Positions 9,554 through 20,063 of a stretch of 32,500 nt of DNA are shown here, piece after piece. A program made the translations under genes and the position numbers. The stretch covers positions 1,350,001 to 1,382,500 of the forward strand of contig CM069765.1 of assembly GCA_036169595.1 (NCBI GenBank). Direction: 5' to 3'. The DNA is from Dictyostelium firmibasis. Lineage: Eukaryota; Evosea; Eumycetozoa; Dictyosteliales; Dictyosteliaceae. The stretch's first letter is position 1; every line of letters begins with the position of its first letter. The notes under the pieces were generated by a model, which made no database searches, had not been told where the DNA came from, and was given only the letters and a program-made list of their open reading frames with translations.

Positions 9554-10726
9554 ATGAAAGATGAGATTAGGAAACTTTATAAAAGCAGTTTTGAAGAACC
9601 AGAATCTAGCCAAGAAGAGTCTGAGTCAGAGACAGAGTCAGAAAAACAAAAACAAAAAGAGAAAAAAGATATATATGGTGACAATAATAATAAATTAGAA
9701 GATTTAAATTCATCAGATGAAATAATTTTTCACGATGAAGCTTATGATGAAGTTGAGGATGACATTTTAAATCAACTCTTAAAGTATACAAGCAGAAATG
9801 ATTTAAGAAGAACTTTAAAAAAAATCAAACGAGGAGAAGAATTAAATTGGGATGATTATCAAAGTAAAGAAGAAGATGACCACGACGATGAATATGATGG
9901 ACAACCATATAATGAAGAAGAATCAGATTTTGAGACATCATCTTCATTTTCATCATCATCATCATCATCATCTGGTGAGGCCACTCCATTCATTGACGAA
10001 ATTGATATTGATGATTTAAAAGATGATATTGAACAAAATAGAGATGTTTTAAGACGTTCTTTAGCAAGATCAATTATAAAATCACCATTGTCTTCCCCAA
10101 CTATCGAAAAAATCAATGACGAAGATGATGGTAATGATGATAGTAAAAAAAAGAAATTATCGAAAAAACTCGAAGAATTAGAAGAAATTGTTGAAAAAAA
10201 AGAAGGAATTGAATTAAAAGATTTTTCAAAAATTAAAAAGAAAAAACACTTAACTTCAATGTCCGATGGTTCTATTAAATCATCAAAATCATCATTATCA
10301 TCCTCTTCAAGTTCAATAAAGTCAACAATATTAAAGAAATCGACAGCAAAGATTGAAAAGGCTAAAAGATATGTTATCCCACCGAAATTATTGATGGAAA
10401 TGGATGATATTGAACTCATTAGAGAGGATATTTGTGCCATCGATAGATCATTAGCTGGTTATGCTAGAACCGGTATGGCTATAATGGGGTTAGGTGTTGG
10501 CTTAATCTCCAAATTAGGATTCTCCACTTCAACAATCATTGTAACGGGATCTTATTTTTTATTTGGTGTTGTTTTAGTTGCTGTTGGTATGACAAGATGT
10601 AGACTCGTTATAAAATATATTAAAAAAGGTTATATGAGGCCTTCAATCTACTCAATTATAATCATCACTTTAACAACATTGGTAGTTATTGGTTTTTCAT
10701 TTTATGGCGTTGTTTCTGTATCTTAG
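9554..10726 (+). CDS. DUF202-domain membrane protein with a long acidic N-terminal region
   Basis: Single open frame of 390 residues from an ATG in A-rich context. Residues 1-270 look disordered: Ser/Glu-rich, then acidic, a Ser run, and Lys-rich blocks including KKKKLSKKLEELEEIVEKKEG, which could form a coiled coil. Residues about 292-350 match the DUF202 pattern: DRSLAGYARTGMAIMGLGVG corresponds to the family's RTxLAxxRTxLAxxxxG, followed by a second hydrophobic segment (VTGSYFLFGVVLVAVGM) and TRCR. A third membrane segment is at about 365-386. DUF202 with three membrane spans occurs in VTC1 of the vacuolar polyphosphate polymerase complex. No SPX or polymerase domain is seen here, so a VTC role is only a possibility. 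WBP11 is divergent upstream; the spacer of 269 bases must hold both promoters. Confidence 0.75.
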   Translation: MKDEIRKLYKSSFEEPESSQEESESETESEKQKQKEKKDIYGDNNNKLEDLNSSDEIIFHDEAYDEVEDDILNQLLKYTSRNDLRRTLKKIKRGEELNWDDYQSKEEDDHDDEYDGQPYNEEESDFETSSSFSSSSSSSSGEATPFIDEIDIDDLKDDIEQNRDVLRRSLARSIIKSPLSSPTIEKINDEDDGNDDSKKKKLSKKLEELEEIVEKKEGIELKDFSKIKKKKHLTSMSDGSIKSSKSSLSSSSSSIKSTILKKSTAKIEKAKRYVIPPKLLMEMDDIELIREDICAIDRSLAGYARTGMAIMGLGVGLISKLGFSTSTIIVTGSYFLFGVVLVAVGMTRCRLVIKYIKKGYMRPSIYSIIIITLTTLVVIGFSFYGVVSVS

Positions 10727-10848
10727 GAAAAAAAAAAATATTAATCTTTATAATAAAAAAAAAAAAAAATAATATTGTTTCATATTATAAATTATATTTT
10801 TAATTTTAAAAAATTATTGTCAACCTTTTATTTTTATTTTATTTTATT

Positions 10849-11973
10849 TTATTTTACAAAATTTAAATTTGATAAATCAGAAACTTGAAAATTATGATCT
10901 TTTAACCAAGATTTACTATATAATCTACTTGTGTAACGATGACCAGAATCACATAAAACGGTTACAATCGTTTTACCAGGACCTAATTTACGAGCTAATT
11001 TTACAGCGCCACAACAGTTTAAAGCCGAAGAGCCACCTAAAAACAAACCATCATGTTTTAATAAATAATGAGCCATATCGACACCTTCCTGTTCTGTGCC
11101 ACTAAAAGCGCCATGCAATTTGGCTTTATTAAAGTTTTCAGTTTTTTTATTGACTCCAACACCTTCATAGAATGAACGTGGTCCAAGTTTTTCAACGACT
11201 AATCTATCCTTTGGATGAAAGATTACACCAGTGTTTACCAAACTATATAGACCTGAACCTGGTGGATCAATTAACCAATTGGCAACGTTTGGATTCTTCT
11301 CATATAAATAACTACTTATACCAGCAACTGTACCGCCTGTACCTGCTGCAGCGACGAATCCATCGACATCACCTTTAGTTTGCTCCCAAATCTCTTTAGC
11401 AGTACCATTATAGTGTGCATTAAAATTTGAGAGATTATCGAATTGGTTGGCATAGAATGCCATATCGTCACCTAAACATCTCTGATAGGCACAATGCATG
11501 AAATGGTTGGCATTGTTCATACCAACGATTGGTACAATCTTTGTTTCGGCACCTAACATCTCCAAGAGTTCAACTTTCTCTTTCGATACATTATCTGGTA
11601 TAAATAATTGTACGTTGTATCCTCTGGATTTACCTAACATTGTCAATGAAATACCAGTACTTCCAGCAGTAGCTTCAACAATCGTTGAGCCTATTTTCAA
11701 TTGTCCATTCTTTTCGCCATCCAATATAATCTCTTTTGCAACTCTATCCTTTGGACTACCACCTGGATTCATAAATTCTGCTTTACCATATATTTCACAT
11801 CCTGTTGCCTCTGATAAACTTTTAATTCTAATTAATGGTGTATTACCAACACTTTCAATTATACCATTAGATATACCTGAATGAAATACTGTTTGTTCTA
11901 TTATATTATTATTTTGATTATCATTTTGTTTGTTATCTTCTGTATTAAAATAACTATAAATTGAAGATAACAT
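10849..11973 (-). CDS. Cysteine-synthase-like PLP enzyme (fold type II)
   Basis: Intronless, 374 residues, minus strand. It opens with a poorly conserved N-terminus rich in Asn/Gln. The PLP-lysine motif is NPGGSPKDR (K75), against the canonical NPGGSxKDR. The substrate loop is EATAGSTGISL (100-110), against EPTSGNTG in classical CysK and CBS. The phosphate-binding loop is GTGGTVAGI (211-219). Near the C-terminus are GGSSALNCCGAVKLAR and VTVLCDSGHRY. The loop variant and C-terminal CDSGxRY motif are as I remember for the YGR012W/Mcy1-type subgroup rather than true O-acetylserine sulfhydrylase or CBS (no heme or CBS pair domains). The reaction is probably beta-replacement or beta-elimination making or breaking cysteine. 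The exact substrate cannot be told from sequence. It is divergent from taf13 with 245 bases between starts. Confidence 0.82.
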   Translation of the reverse strand: MLSSIYSYFNTEDNKQNDNQNNNIIEQTVFHSGISNGIIESVGNTPLIRIKSLSEATGCEIYGKAEFMNPGGSPKDRVAKEIILDGEKNGQLKIGSTIVEATAGSTGISLTMLGKSRGYNVQLFIPDNVSKEKVELLEMLGAETKIVPIVGMNNANHFMHCAYQRCLGDDMAFYANQFDNLSNFNAHYNGTAKEIWEQTKGDVDGFVAAAGTGGTVAGISSYLYEKNPNVANWLIDPPGSGLYSLVNTGVIFHPKDRLVVEKLGPRSFYEGVGVNKKTENFNKAKLHGAFSGTEQEGVDMAHYLLKHDGLFLGGSSALNCCGAVKLARKLGPGKTIVTVLCDSGHRYTSRLYSKSWLKDHNFQVSDLSNLNFVK

Positions 11974-12218
11974 TATTTAGTTTATTTATTTAATTTATTA
12001 TTAATTAATTTATCTTTTCTTTTTCGGTGTTTTTTTGAAAATGAAAATTATTTTAATTAATTCAAAAAAATCTTTTTTTTATATTTTATTTTATTTTTTT
12101 TTTATTTTTTTTTATTTTTTTTTTTTTAATTTCATATTTCTCAAAATTTTTTTTTTTTTTTTTTTTTTAAATAACGCGTTTTGTGGTTGTTCAAGTAAAC
12201 AAATAAAAAAACTATAAA

Positions 12219-12708
12219 ATGTCAACAAAAAGAAAAAGAATGTTTTCAAAAGAATGTATGTGTATACATATTTTGAATTTTGAATTTTCCCTAAAAGATT
12301 ATTTATTTTTTTCGGTTTTTTTTATTGTGAATGAGGTTTATATTTTTCCCTTTAAAGGATAAATAGAAAAGAAAGAAAAAAAAAAAAAACTAATATTTTT
12401 TTTGTTATAATATATACATAAAAGTAAAACATATGATGTTTGGATTTGGAGATGTTAGAGAACCATTACATGAATCAATAGATTTATTAGAAGAGTTAGT
12501 TTTTGAATTTATACAGGAAATGACATTAAAAGCAGCACAAGTTTCAAATAAAAGAGGTAAATTTCAAACGGAGGATTTGGTTTTCCTTGTAAGAAAAGAC
12601 CCAAAGAAATATTACAGAGTTATAGAATTATTAAGAATGAATGAAGAATTAAAGAAAGCAAAGAAAGCTTTTGATGAAACTAATGTTGAAGAAGAAGAAA
12701 GCTTGTAA
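12219..12708 (+). CDS. taf13: TFIID subunit TAF13
   Basis: Two exons: 12219-12255 (37 nt) and 12425-12708; 106 residues. Exon 1 encodes MSTKRKRMFSKE. The phase-1 splice (donor GTATGT at 12256, acceptor AAAAG at 12424) adds LKHMMFGFGD, matching the animal TAF13 start KRKRLFSKELRCMMYGFGD almost residue for residue. The histone-fold follows: ESIDLLEELVFEFIQEM, then GKFQTEDLVFLVRKDPKKYYRVIELL and MNEELKKAKKAFDE, the family's most conserved stretch. TAF13 pairs with TAF11 through the histone fold inside TFIID and contacts TBP during RNA polymerase II initiation. Starting at the ATG at 12433 would lose the conserved N-terminus. Length is normal for the family (human about 124). Confidence 0.92.
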
Positions 12709-13214
12709 AAAAAAAAAAAAAAAAATAAATAATGTACATATAGAAAAAAAAAAAAAAAAAAAAAAAAAAATTAAACGCCAAAATGAACTTTCCAAGTTCC
12801 TTGAACTTTTTTTTTTTTTTTTTATCTTAAATTTTCTTTTTTATCTTTTTCTTTTTTATCTTTTTCTTTTTTATCTCTTCCAAAAATATAAAAAAAATAA
12901 AGAGAGGAATTTTTATTTCAAAATAAAAACATTATTTGTAAAAGAAAAAAAAAATAAAAAATTAATGATGAAAGATGAAAAGAATTAAAATAATTGGTAA
13001 TAAAATCTTGGGTGTATGTAAAAAGTCTTTGGTGCGTCATGACAATTTAATTTTTTTATTTTTTATTTTTTATTTTTTATTTTTTTAAAACAGCTCATCC
13101 TTTTTTTTAATTTTGAAATTTTTTTTTTTTTTTTTTTTTTTTTACTTTGTGATTTTCAAATTTTTTAATTTTTTGAAAATTCTATATATATATTTATAAA
13201 AAAAAAGTAATAAA
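12709..13214. other. Intergenic region taf13 - signal peptide peptidase
   Basis: 506 bases. It holds poly-A runs, an alternating palindrome GAACTT-TCC-AAGTTC-CTT-GAACTT (12785-12808) directly followed by a poly-T run, and three copies of a CTTTTTCTTTTTTAT-like unit (about 12833-12873). The palindrome plus T-run could form a hairpin in the taf13 3' UTR, and GAACTTTC resembles a heat-shock-element half pair. Both readings are weak. No gene seen. Confidence 0.5.
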
Positions 13215-14712
<1,498 letters not shown>

Positions 14713-15312
14713 AAAAAAAAAAAATTTTAAAAAATAAATTGTTATAATAATATAATAAAAAAAAAAAAAAAAAAACTTAAAGCACAGAGAAATTAAGGGA
14801 TTCCCTTCTTTTAGAAATTTTTTTTTCAAAAATAATATAATGGTTTTTTTTTTTAACTGGGAATATTTGGTATTTTCTTTAATTTTTTTTTGAATTCCAA
14901 ATTAATAATTTAATATTCCTTATATGAAGAAAAAAAAAACAATTTTATTATTAAAAATGATTACTCTAAACTTTTTATTCATTTGAGAACAAAAAAAAAA
15001 AAAAAAAATAATTTGTGTCTATATAATATTTTACGTGGTGGCTTTTCACCAAAAAAATAAAAAGGAAATTTAAATTTACTAATAAAGTGTGTTGGAAAAA
15101 AATATTAAAAAAAAATAAAAAAAAATAAAAAAAAATATTTTAAAAAAAATAAAAAAGAAAATGAACAAAACCAAAGAAGGTATTATGATTACTAATTGTG
15201 AAAAAATGATGAATTAAGAAAATACTTAAAATTGGATGTTAATTTTTTTTTCTTTCATTTCTTTTTATTTACTAAAAAATCATCTCATTCAAATTTTTTT
15301 TATTAATCTATT

Positions 15313-15345
<33 letters not shown>

Positions 15346-16413
15346 TATATAGCATCATTTTAAAAAGAAAAGAGTATTTATTTTACTATTAAAATAGTAT
15401 CTTTTTATTTTATATTAAATAAATGTTTTTTATAAAAATTTAAAAAAATAAAACCAATACAAGATTAACCATATTTTTTAACTTTATTTACTAAAAATTT
15501 TTTTTTTTTAATTCAAAGATTTCTGCTTTTTTTACTCTCAAAGAATTTTATTAAAAAAACCATAATTATTGTAAATCTATATTATTAGTTTGAAATTTCC
15601 AACCAAATTTCATTTTTTATTTAAACCATTTCTTTCTTTTTTTTTTTTTTCTAAAATATTTTGTTTTTCCATATGCACATAAAAATAATACTTTGTACAA
15701 TTAAAAACAAGAAAAAAAAAATTAATTTATAAAAAAAAAAAAAAAAAGATAACAATACATAACGGTTAAACATAACTCATTTATCGCTATTAAAGATTTA
15801 ATAAAAGAATTACAAAATTCATTCATTTTCAAAAAAAAGAACCAATATTGGATCTATTAAAAAAAAAAATTTTTTAACCACACATACCACAATTCTCGTC
15901 GTTACATCTGTGTGTACTCATATTTAACAAACAAACAATTAAATTTTAATTGAGCAAAAAAGGTTTTTTTTTTAAATTTTAAAAAAAAACAGTAAATAAA
16001 TTAAACTACCCATAGCATTAAAATTTCAGTATTCCATCACAGTTGTACATGCCATTATTTTTTTTTATTTTATTTTTTTGAAAAAAAAAACAACAAATAA
16101 AATAATTATAATAAATAAAAAATAAAAAAACAAAAAAAAACAAAAAAAAAATAAAAAAAAAAAATAATAAAAAAAAAATTAAAAAAAAAAAATAAAAAAT
16201 ATAAAAACTCAGATATTTGTTTTATTAAATTTATTTTATTATTTCAATTCATTCATTTTATTATTTAATTTCATTTTAATATTATTACTATAAAAAAAAT
16301 TTCTTTATTTTTTTTAAATTCTGTACTATAAAAAAAAAAAAAAAAAACATTTAAATTTTTATTTATTACTATAAACACTATTTTATTACAAAATATACAT
16401 TATATAAAAAAAA
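14713..16413. other. Long intergenic region upstream of the F-box/WD40 gene
   Basis: 1.7 kb, almost all A/T, no credible coding frame on either strand. An 18-codon frame at 15163-15219 is probably chance. The only complex sequence is a CA/GT element at 15878-15917 and a GGTGG-CTTTT-CACC stem near 15035-15052. The length is unusual for this gene-dense window, so it is likely mostly promoter and 5' leader of the F-box gene. I see no RNA gene. Confidence 0.55.
15878..15917. promoter_or_regulatory. CA-rich / GT-rich element upstream of the F-box/WD40 gene
   Basis: CCACACATACCAC (15878-15890) and CTGTGTGTAC (15908-15917) are opposed, flanking the only C/G-containing patch (AATTCTCGTCGTTACAT) for several hundred bases. 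It resembles the GBF-type CA/GT pairs upstream of the two GH16-like genes. It lies about 500 bp upstream of the ATG at 16414. Function inferred. Confidence 0.3.
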
Positions 16414-18078
16414 ATGTTAGGTCCAGATTTTCAAAAATATTCAAATCAATCGAATTATCACTTTGATAGTTTTCCATATGAAAACTCATATGAAGAAGAA
16501 GAGTATCAAGATAAATATAAAGAGATAGTATTTAGAGATAAATGGGGTCCACAATATGCAATTCAACAACAAACATCAGCTCCAAATAAAAGAAATGTTT
16601 CTAAAAAGATTGGATCACCATTATCCTCACCAACTTTTAAATCTTCATCTTCACATTTATCATCTTCATCCAATTCAAATCATCATAAAAAAAGAGAATC
16701 ATCAATTAAATTTAAAGATATAATAAAGAATTTATTATTACCAAATAAATTTAATCCATTAAAGAAAACCACATTCATTAGTATCTTACCGATTGAAATT
16801 ACAATGAAGATTATATCATATTTACCATTTCAAGATGTTTTATCGATTCAATTCGTTTGTAGTGAATGGTATTTAATTACACGTGAAGAGATATTATGGA
16901 AAACAGTTTATCAAAATTATTTTCAAGTTTACCCAAATCGTGAATTGGTATTGAAGAAATCCGAGAAATCTAGTCAATTAAATTGGAGAGATATTTTCAA
17001 ACAACAGCACGATAGAGAATCAAGATGGAAAGGTGATAGATTTAAAGAAGCTCATTTAATTGGCCATACAGGTACTGTTTGGGCATTACATTTAGATGAC
17101 GAAAGAGTTTATACTGGTTCATTCGATAAAAGTGCAAAAGTATGGGATACTAAAACCAAGAAATGTCGTTTCACATTAGCTGGACATTATTATCCTATTC
17201 AATGTTTAGATGTAAAGAATAATATTATGGCTACTGGTAGTTTAGATAATTCAATTAGAATTTGGGATTTGGAAAAAGGTCAATCAAAAGGTATTCTTAC
17301 TACTCGTGCTCATAATTTCGATGTTTTCTGTTTACAACAAATTGGTGATCAAATCATTTCAGGTTCCTCCGATTCAACTGTAAAAGTTTGGAATATTGCT
17401 GATATTATTAATGACACAACCGAAATACCTGACTCTGAAGAGGGTGATGATGCTCTTCAAGATAATGTTATCAATGATCCATTCGCTGTGAACAATTCAT
17501 TTACAAGTTTACCAGATATTAATGAACCCGATCATGTTCATACCAATATCGTATCGGTTAATGATAAAACCTCAACACGTTATAGAAATCATAATCTCTC
17601 TTCTACACATACATTCAAACATCAATCATGTGTAACATGTCTTCAAGTTTATGGTAATATATTGATGAGTGGTGGAAGTGATCGTGTTGTCAGAGTATGG
17701 GATTTAAATACTTCCCAACCAATCCAAATTCTCTCTGGTCATAATGAAGGTGTCAGAGCTTTACAATTCAATGGTAATGTTTTAGTTACTGGTTCCGATG
17801 ATACAACAGTTAGAGTTTGGGATCTTCGTTCGAAAAATTGTAATATATCAACTCTTCGTGGCCATAATGGCTCTGTACGTTGTCTTCAATGGGATGGCAC
17901 TACTCTTATCACTGGTTCTAATGATCAATCCGTTCGTTGGTGGAATTTAAATTATGATTCTGATCAAAGCAAAGAGCTATTCTCTTTCAATAGTAGTATT
18001 AGTTGTTTAAAATTTACTGATAATATTTTAATGTGTGGTTTATCCGATTCTAAAGTTCAAATTAATAAATTTTATTAG
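16414..18078 (+). CDS. F-box/WD40 repeat protein (probable SCF substrate receptor)
   Basis: Single exon, 554 residues. The N-terminal region is Glu/Tyr- then Ser-rich (1-115). The F-box lies at about 121-168 (SILPIEITMKIISYLPFQDVLS...LWKTVYQNYF). It is followed by WRDIFKQQHDRESRWKGDRF, the linker typical of FBXW7/Met30-like proteins. Seven WD blades can be placed: about 213-245, 254-286, 297-327, 400-430, 438-470, 478-510 and 520-550. Several end in the classic VWD (KVWD, RIWD, RVWD). A 70-residue acidic/Asn-rich insertion separates blades 3 and 4. The F-box would bind Skp1/cullin-1 and the propeller a phosphorylated target for ubiquitination. It is much shorter than the Dictyostelium F-box/WD40 protein FbxA (CheaterA), as I recall it, so it is a different gene. 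Confidence 0.9.
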   Translation: MLGPDFQKYSNQSNYHFDSFPYENSYEEEEYQDKYKEIVFRDKWGPQYAIQQQTSAPNKRNVSKKIGSPLSSPTFKSSSSHLSSSSNSNHHKKRESSIKFKDIIKNLLLPNKFNPLKKTTFISILPIEITMKIISYLPFQDVLSIQFVCSEWYLITREEILWKTVYQNYFQVYPNRELVLKKSEKSSQLNWRDIFKQQHDRESRWKGDRFKEAHLIGHTGTVWALHLDDERVYTGSFDKSAKVWDTKTKKCRFTLAGHYYPIQCLDVKNNIMATGSLDNSIRIWDLEKGQSKGILTTRAHNFDVFCLQQIGDQIISGSSDSTVKVWNIADIINDTTEIPDSEEGDDALQDNVINDPFAVNNSFTSLPDINEPDHVHTNIVSVNDKTSTRYRNHNLSSTHTFKHQSCVTCLQVYGNILMSGGSDRVVRVWDLNTSQPIQILSGHNEGVRALQFNGNVLVTGSDDTTVRVWDLRSKNCNISTLRGHNGSVRCLQWDGTTLITGSNDQSVRWWNLNYDSDQSKELFSFNSSISCLKFTDNILMCGLSDSKVQINKFY

Positions 18079-18303
18079 GAAAAAAAAATCAAATAAAAAT
18101 AAAAAAATAAACTGTATAGTAAAAATTAATACACTAGAGTACATACTTTTTTTAAAATTAATAATCAAAGAAAAAGAAGGAAAATTAAACTAAATTCTTT
18201 GAAATTATCTGTTTTTTTTTTTTTTTCAAATTAATAATCAAATACATAAAAAAGAAAATTATTTAATTTATTTTTTTTTATTTTTATTTTTATTTTTTAT
18301 TTT

Positions 18304-19310
18304 TTATCTTTTTTTATATAAACATGGTTTTAAAACTGGATCATCATTTCCATATTTTTTTTTTAATTTTTGATATTGTTTTGAACTATTAATGAATTGT
18401 TGATCTTTCTTTTTTAATTTTGTAAATTCAAATAAAGTGAAGTATTGATTTTGTTCATTCTTTCTGACCAAACTGAAACCATGTTGTTGAATTTCATTTG
18501 TAAAGGTATTGATATTGGTGATTCTTGATTCGATTTCAGCTATTTTTAAAAGACCACCTTTTACCAAAACACGTTCAGCCTCAACAACGAAATCAATGAA
18601 ATTAGTACCCATCAAACTTAAACAGAATACAGCGATATCAATAGATTCATTTTCTAATGGTAAATTTGAGATATCACAAGCGGTTACACGATCGTTAATT
18701 GCTACCAAATCAAATGATTGAATGGTATGTTTGTGTTGTAAACGTTCAGCTAATTTAGCTTCACCACAACCTAAATCTGCGATATTCTTTCTCTGTTTAA
18801 TTGCTGATAGATCATTGATGATTAAATCCAATGGATTGATTGGCCATGATTCAACTTGTGATTTAAAACCACTGTGATATTGATCAAATAATGATTTGTC
18901 CTCTGAAAACTCTTTAAATGCGTCTTTACTATGTGATGTATATAATGTTTCATTTAACCATCTAAATCTGCTACCTTTAAGTTTTTCACTCATTTCATTT
19001 TGTAAATCAGTGGTTTTCTTTGATGATGATGACGATGATGATGATGATGATGATGATGATGAAGTTGGTTTTGGATTCCATAAATTATATTTTTCATCAT
19101 CTTCCTCATTTGTAATTTCTTCTTTATTTTGCTCTTTGATAATTAAATTATCATTTTTATTTTTATTGTTATTATTATTGTTATTTTCTTTTAAATTATC
19201 TAATATATTACTATTTTTTGATGATATAACTTTTAATGATTTATTATTTTCAATTTTTTTTAATTTATTATTATTACTATTATTATTATTATTATTATTA
19301 TTTTTTTTAC

Positions 19311-19404
<94 letters not shown>

Positions 19405-19539
19405 GTTTTTACTATTTTTAATTATTTTTTTGTTATTGCTATTATTAATTTTTTTTTGTTTGTCATTATTAATATTTGTTTTTTTTACTTTATTAACTTT
19501 TTCATTATTTTTTTGTTTTAATTTTTTTGTATTTGTCAT
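18304..19539 (-). CDS. rrp8: RRP8 rRNA adenine-N1 methyltransferase
   Basis: Single exon on the minus strand, 411 residues. The N-terminal half (1-188) is Lys/Asn-rich low complexity with a long poly-Asn run (about 44-76) and a poly-Ser run (about 161-175). The C-terminal half is Rrp8 methyltransferase: GSRFRWLNETLYTSHSKDAF (from 189), FDQYHSGFKSQVESWPINPLD, the SAM-binding motif IADLGCGEAKLA (about 253-264), DISNLPLENESIDIAVFCLSLMGTN, and EAERVLVKGGLLKIAEIESR. In yeast and humans Rrp8 makes m1A on large-subunit rRNA in the nucleolus. All family motifs are present, so the enzyme should be active. Poly-Asn is coded by AAT. Its stop faces the F-box gene's stop across 225 bases. Upstream it is divergent from the PRELI gene. 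Confidence 0.92.
19271..19404. repeat. Coding trinucleotide repeat (poly-Asn of RRP8)
   Basis: (ATT)n on the plus strand, AAT codons on the minus strand, with Ser/Lys interruptions near both ends. It is translated within the RRP8 N-terminal region, unlike the microsatellite in the signal peptide peptidase intron. Confidence 0.9.
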
Positions 19540-19723
19540 TGTTTGTGTTAATAAATTTATTATTTATTATTTTTTTATTATTTATTATATTTTCTATTTT
19601 TTTTTAACCTTCCCAAATAGTAAAGAAAAAAAAATCAAAAATTTAAAATAAATTAAAAATATCTATACAAAAAAAATGTTGGGGGTAAATGAAATCTGAC
19701 AGAAACGAAAAAAAAATAATCAT

Positions 19724-19772
<49 letters not shown>

Positions 19773-20063
19773 ATTTTAAAATAAAAAAAATTAAAAAAAA
19801 AAAAATTAAAAATAATAAAAAAAAATTCAAAATAATTTTTTATTTTCACCACCATAACCATTATATATTACCTTTCTATTATTACCATTATTGTATTTTA
19901 TATAATTATATTATTATCATTATTATTATTATTTTATTTTATTTTTTAAAAAATAAATTGTGTAAAAACTATAATTGTAAATAAATAAAAATAAAAAAAC
20001 CACATAGGAATAAAAATCTAGATATTTCAATTTAACAATAGTAAAAAAAAAAAAAAAAAAAAA
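19540..20063. other. Divergent promoter region rrp8 / PRELI gene
   Basis: 524 bases. It contains a poly-A run of about 40 (19728-19770), several shorter runs, a TTGGGGGTAAATG patch (19680-19692) and a short A-rich leader before the ATG at 20064. No gene seen. Confidence 0.55.

Noticed and set aside
9860-10440. 193-codon minus frame inside the DUF202 gene
   Set aside because: Shadow of the acidic/Ser-rich coding region. The plus frame has a proper start and a recognisable C-terminal domain.
11498-11884. 128-codon plus frame inside the cysteine-synthase-like gene
   Set aside because: Antisense to strongly conserved PLP-enzyme motifs.
12035-12217. 60-codon Phe/Ile-rich plus frame before TAF13
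   Set aside because: Made of T-runs in the divergent promoter; no conserved sequence.
15035-15052. GGTGG-CTTTT-CACC stem as a possible noncoding RNA terminator
   Set aside because: Isolated 4-bp stem in A/T DNA with no upstream RNA-gene promoter that I can recognise.
15163-15219. 18-codon frame MNKTKEG... in the long intergenic region
   Set aside because: Too short, with no splice partner or homology.
18896-19651. 251-codon Leu/Phe-rich plus frame
   Set aside because: Antisense translation of RRP8's poly-Asn and neighbouring repeats.
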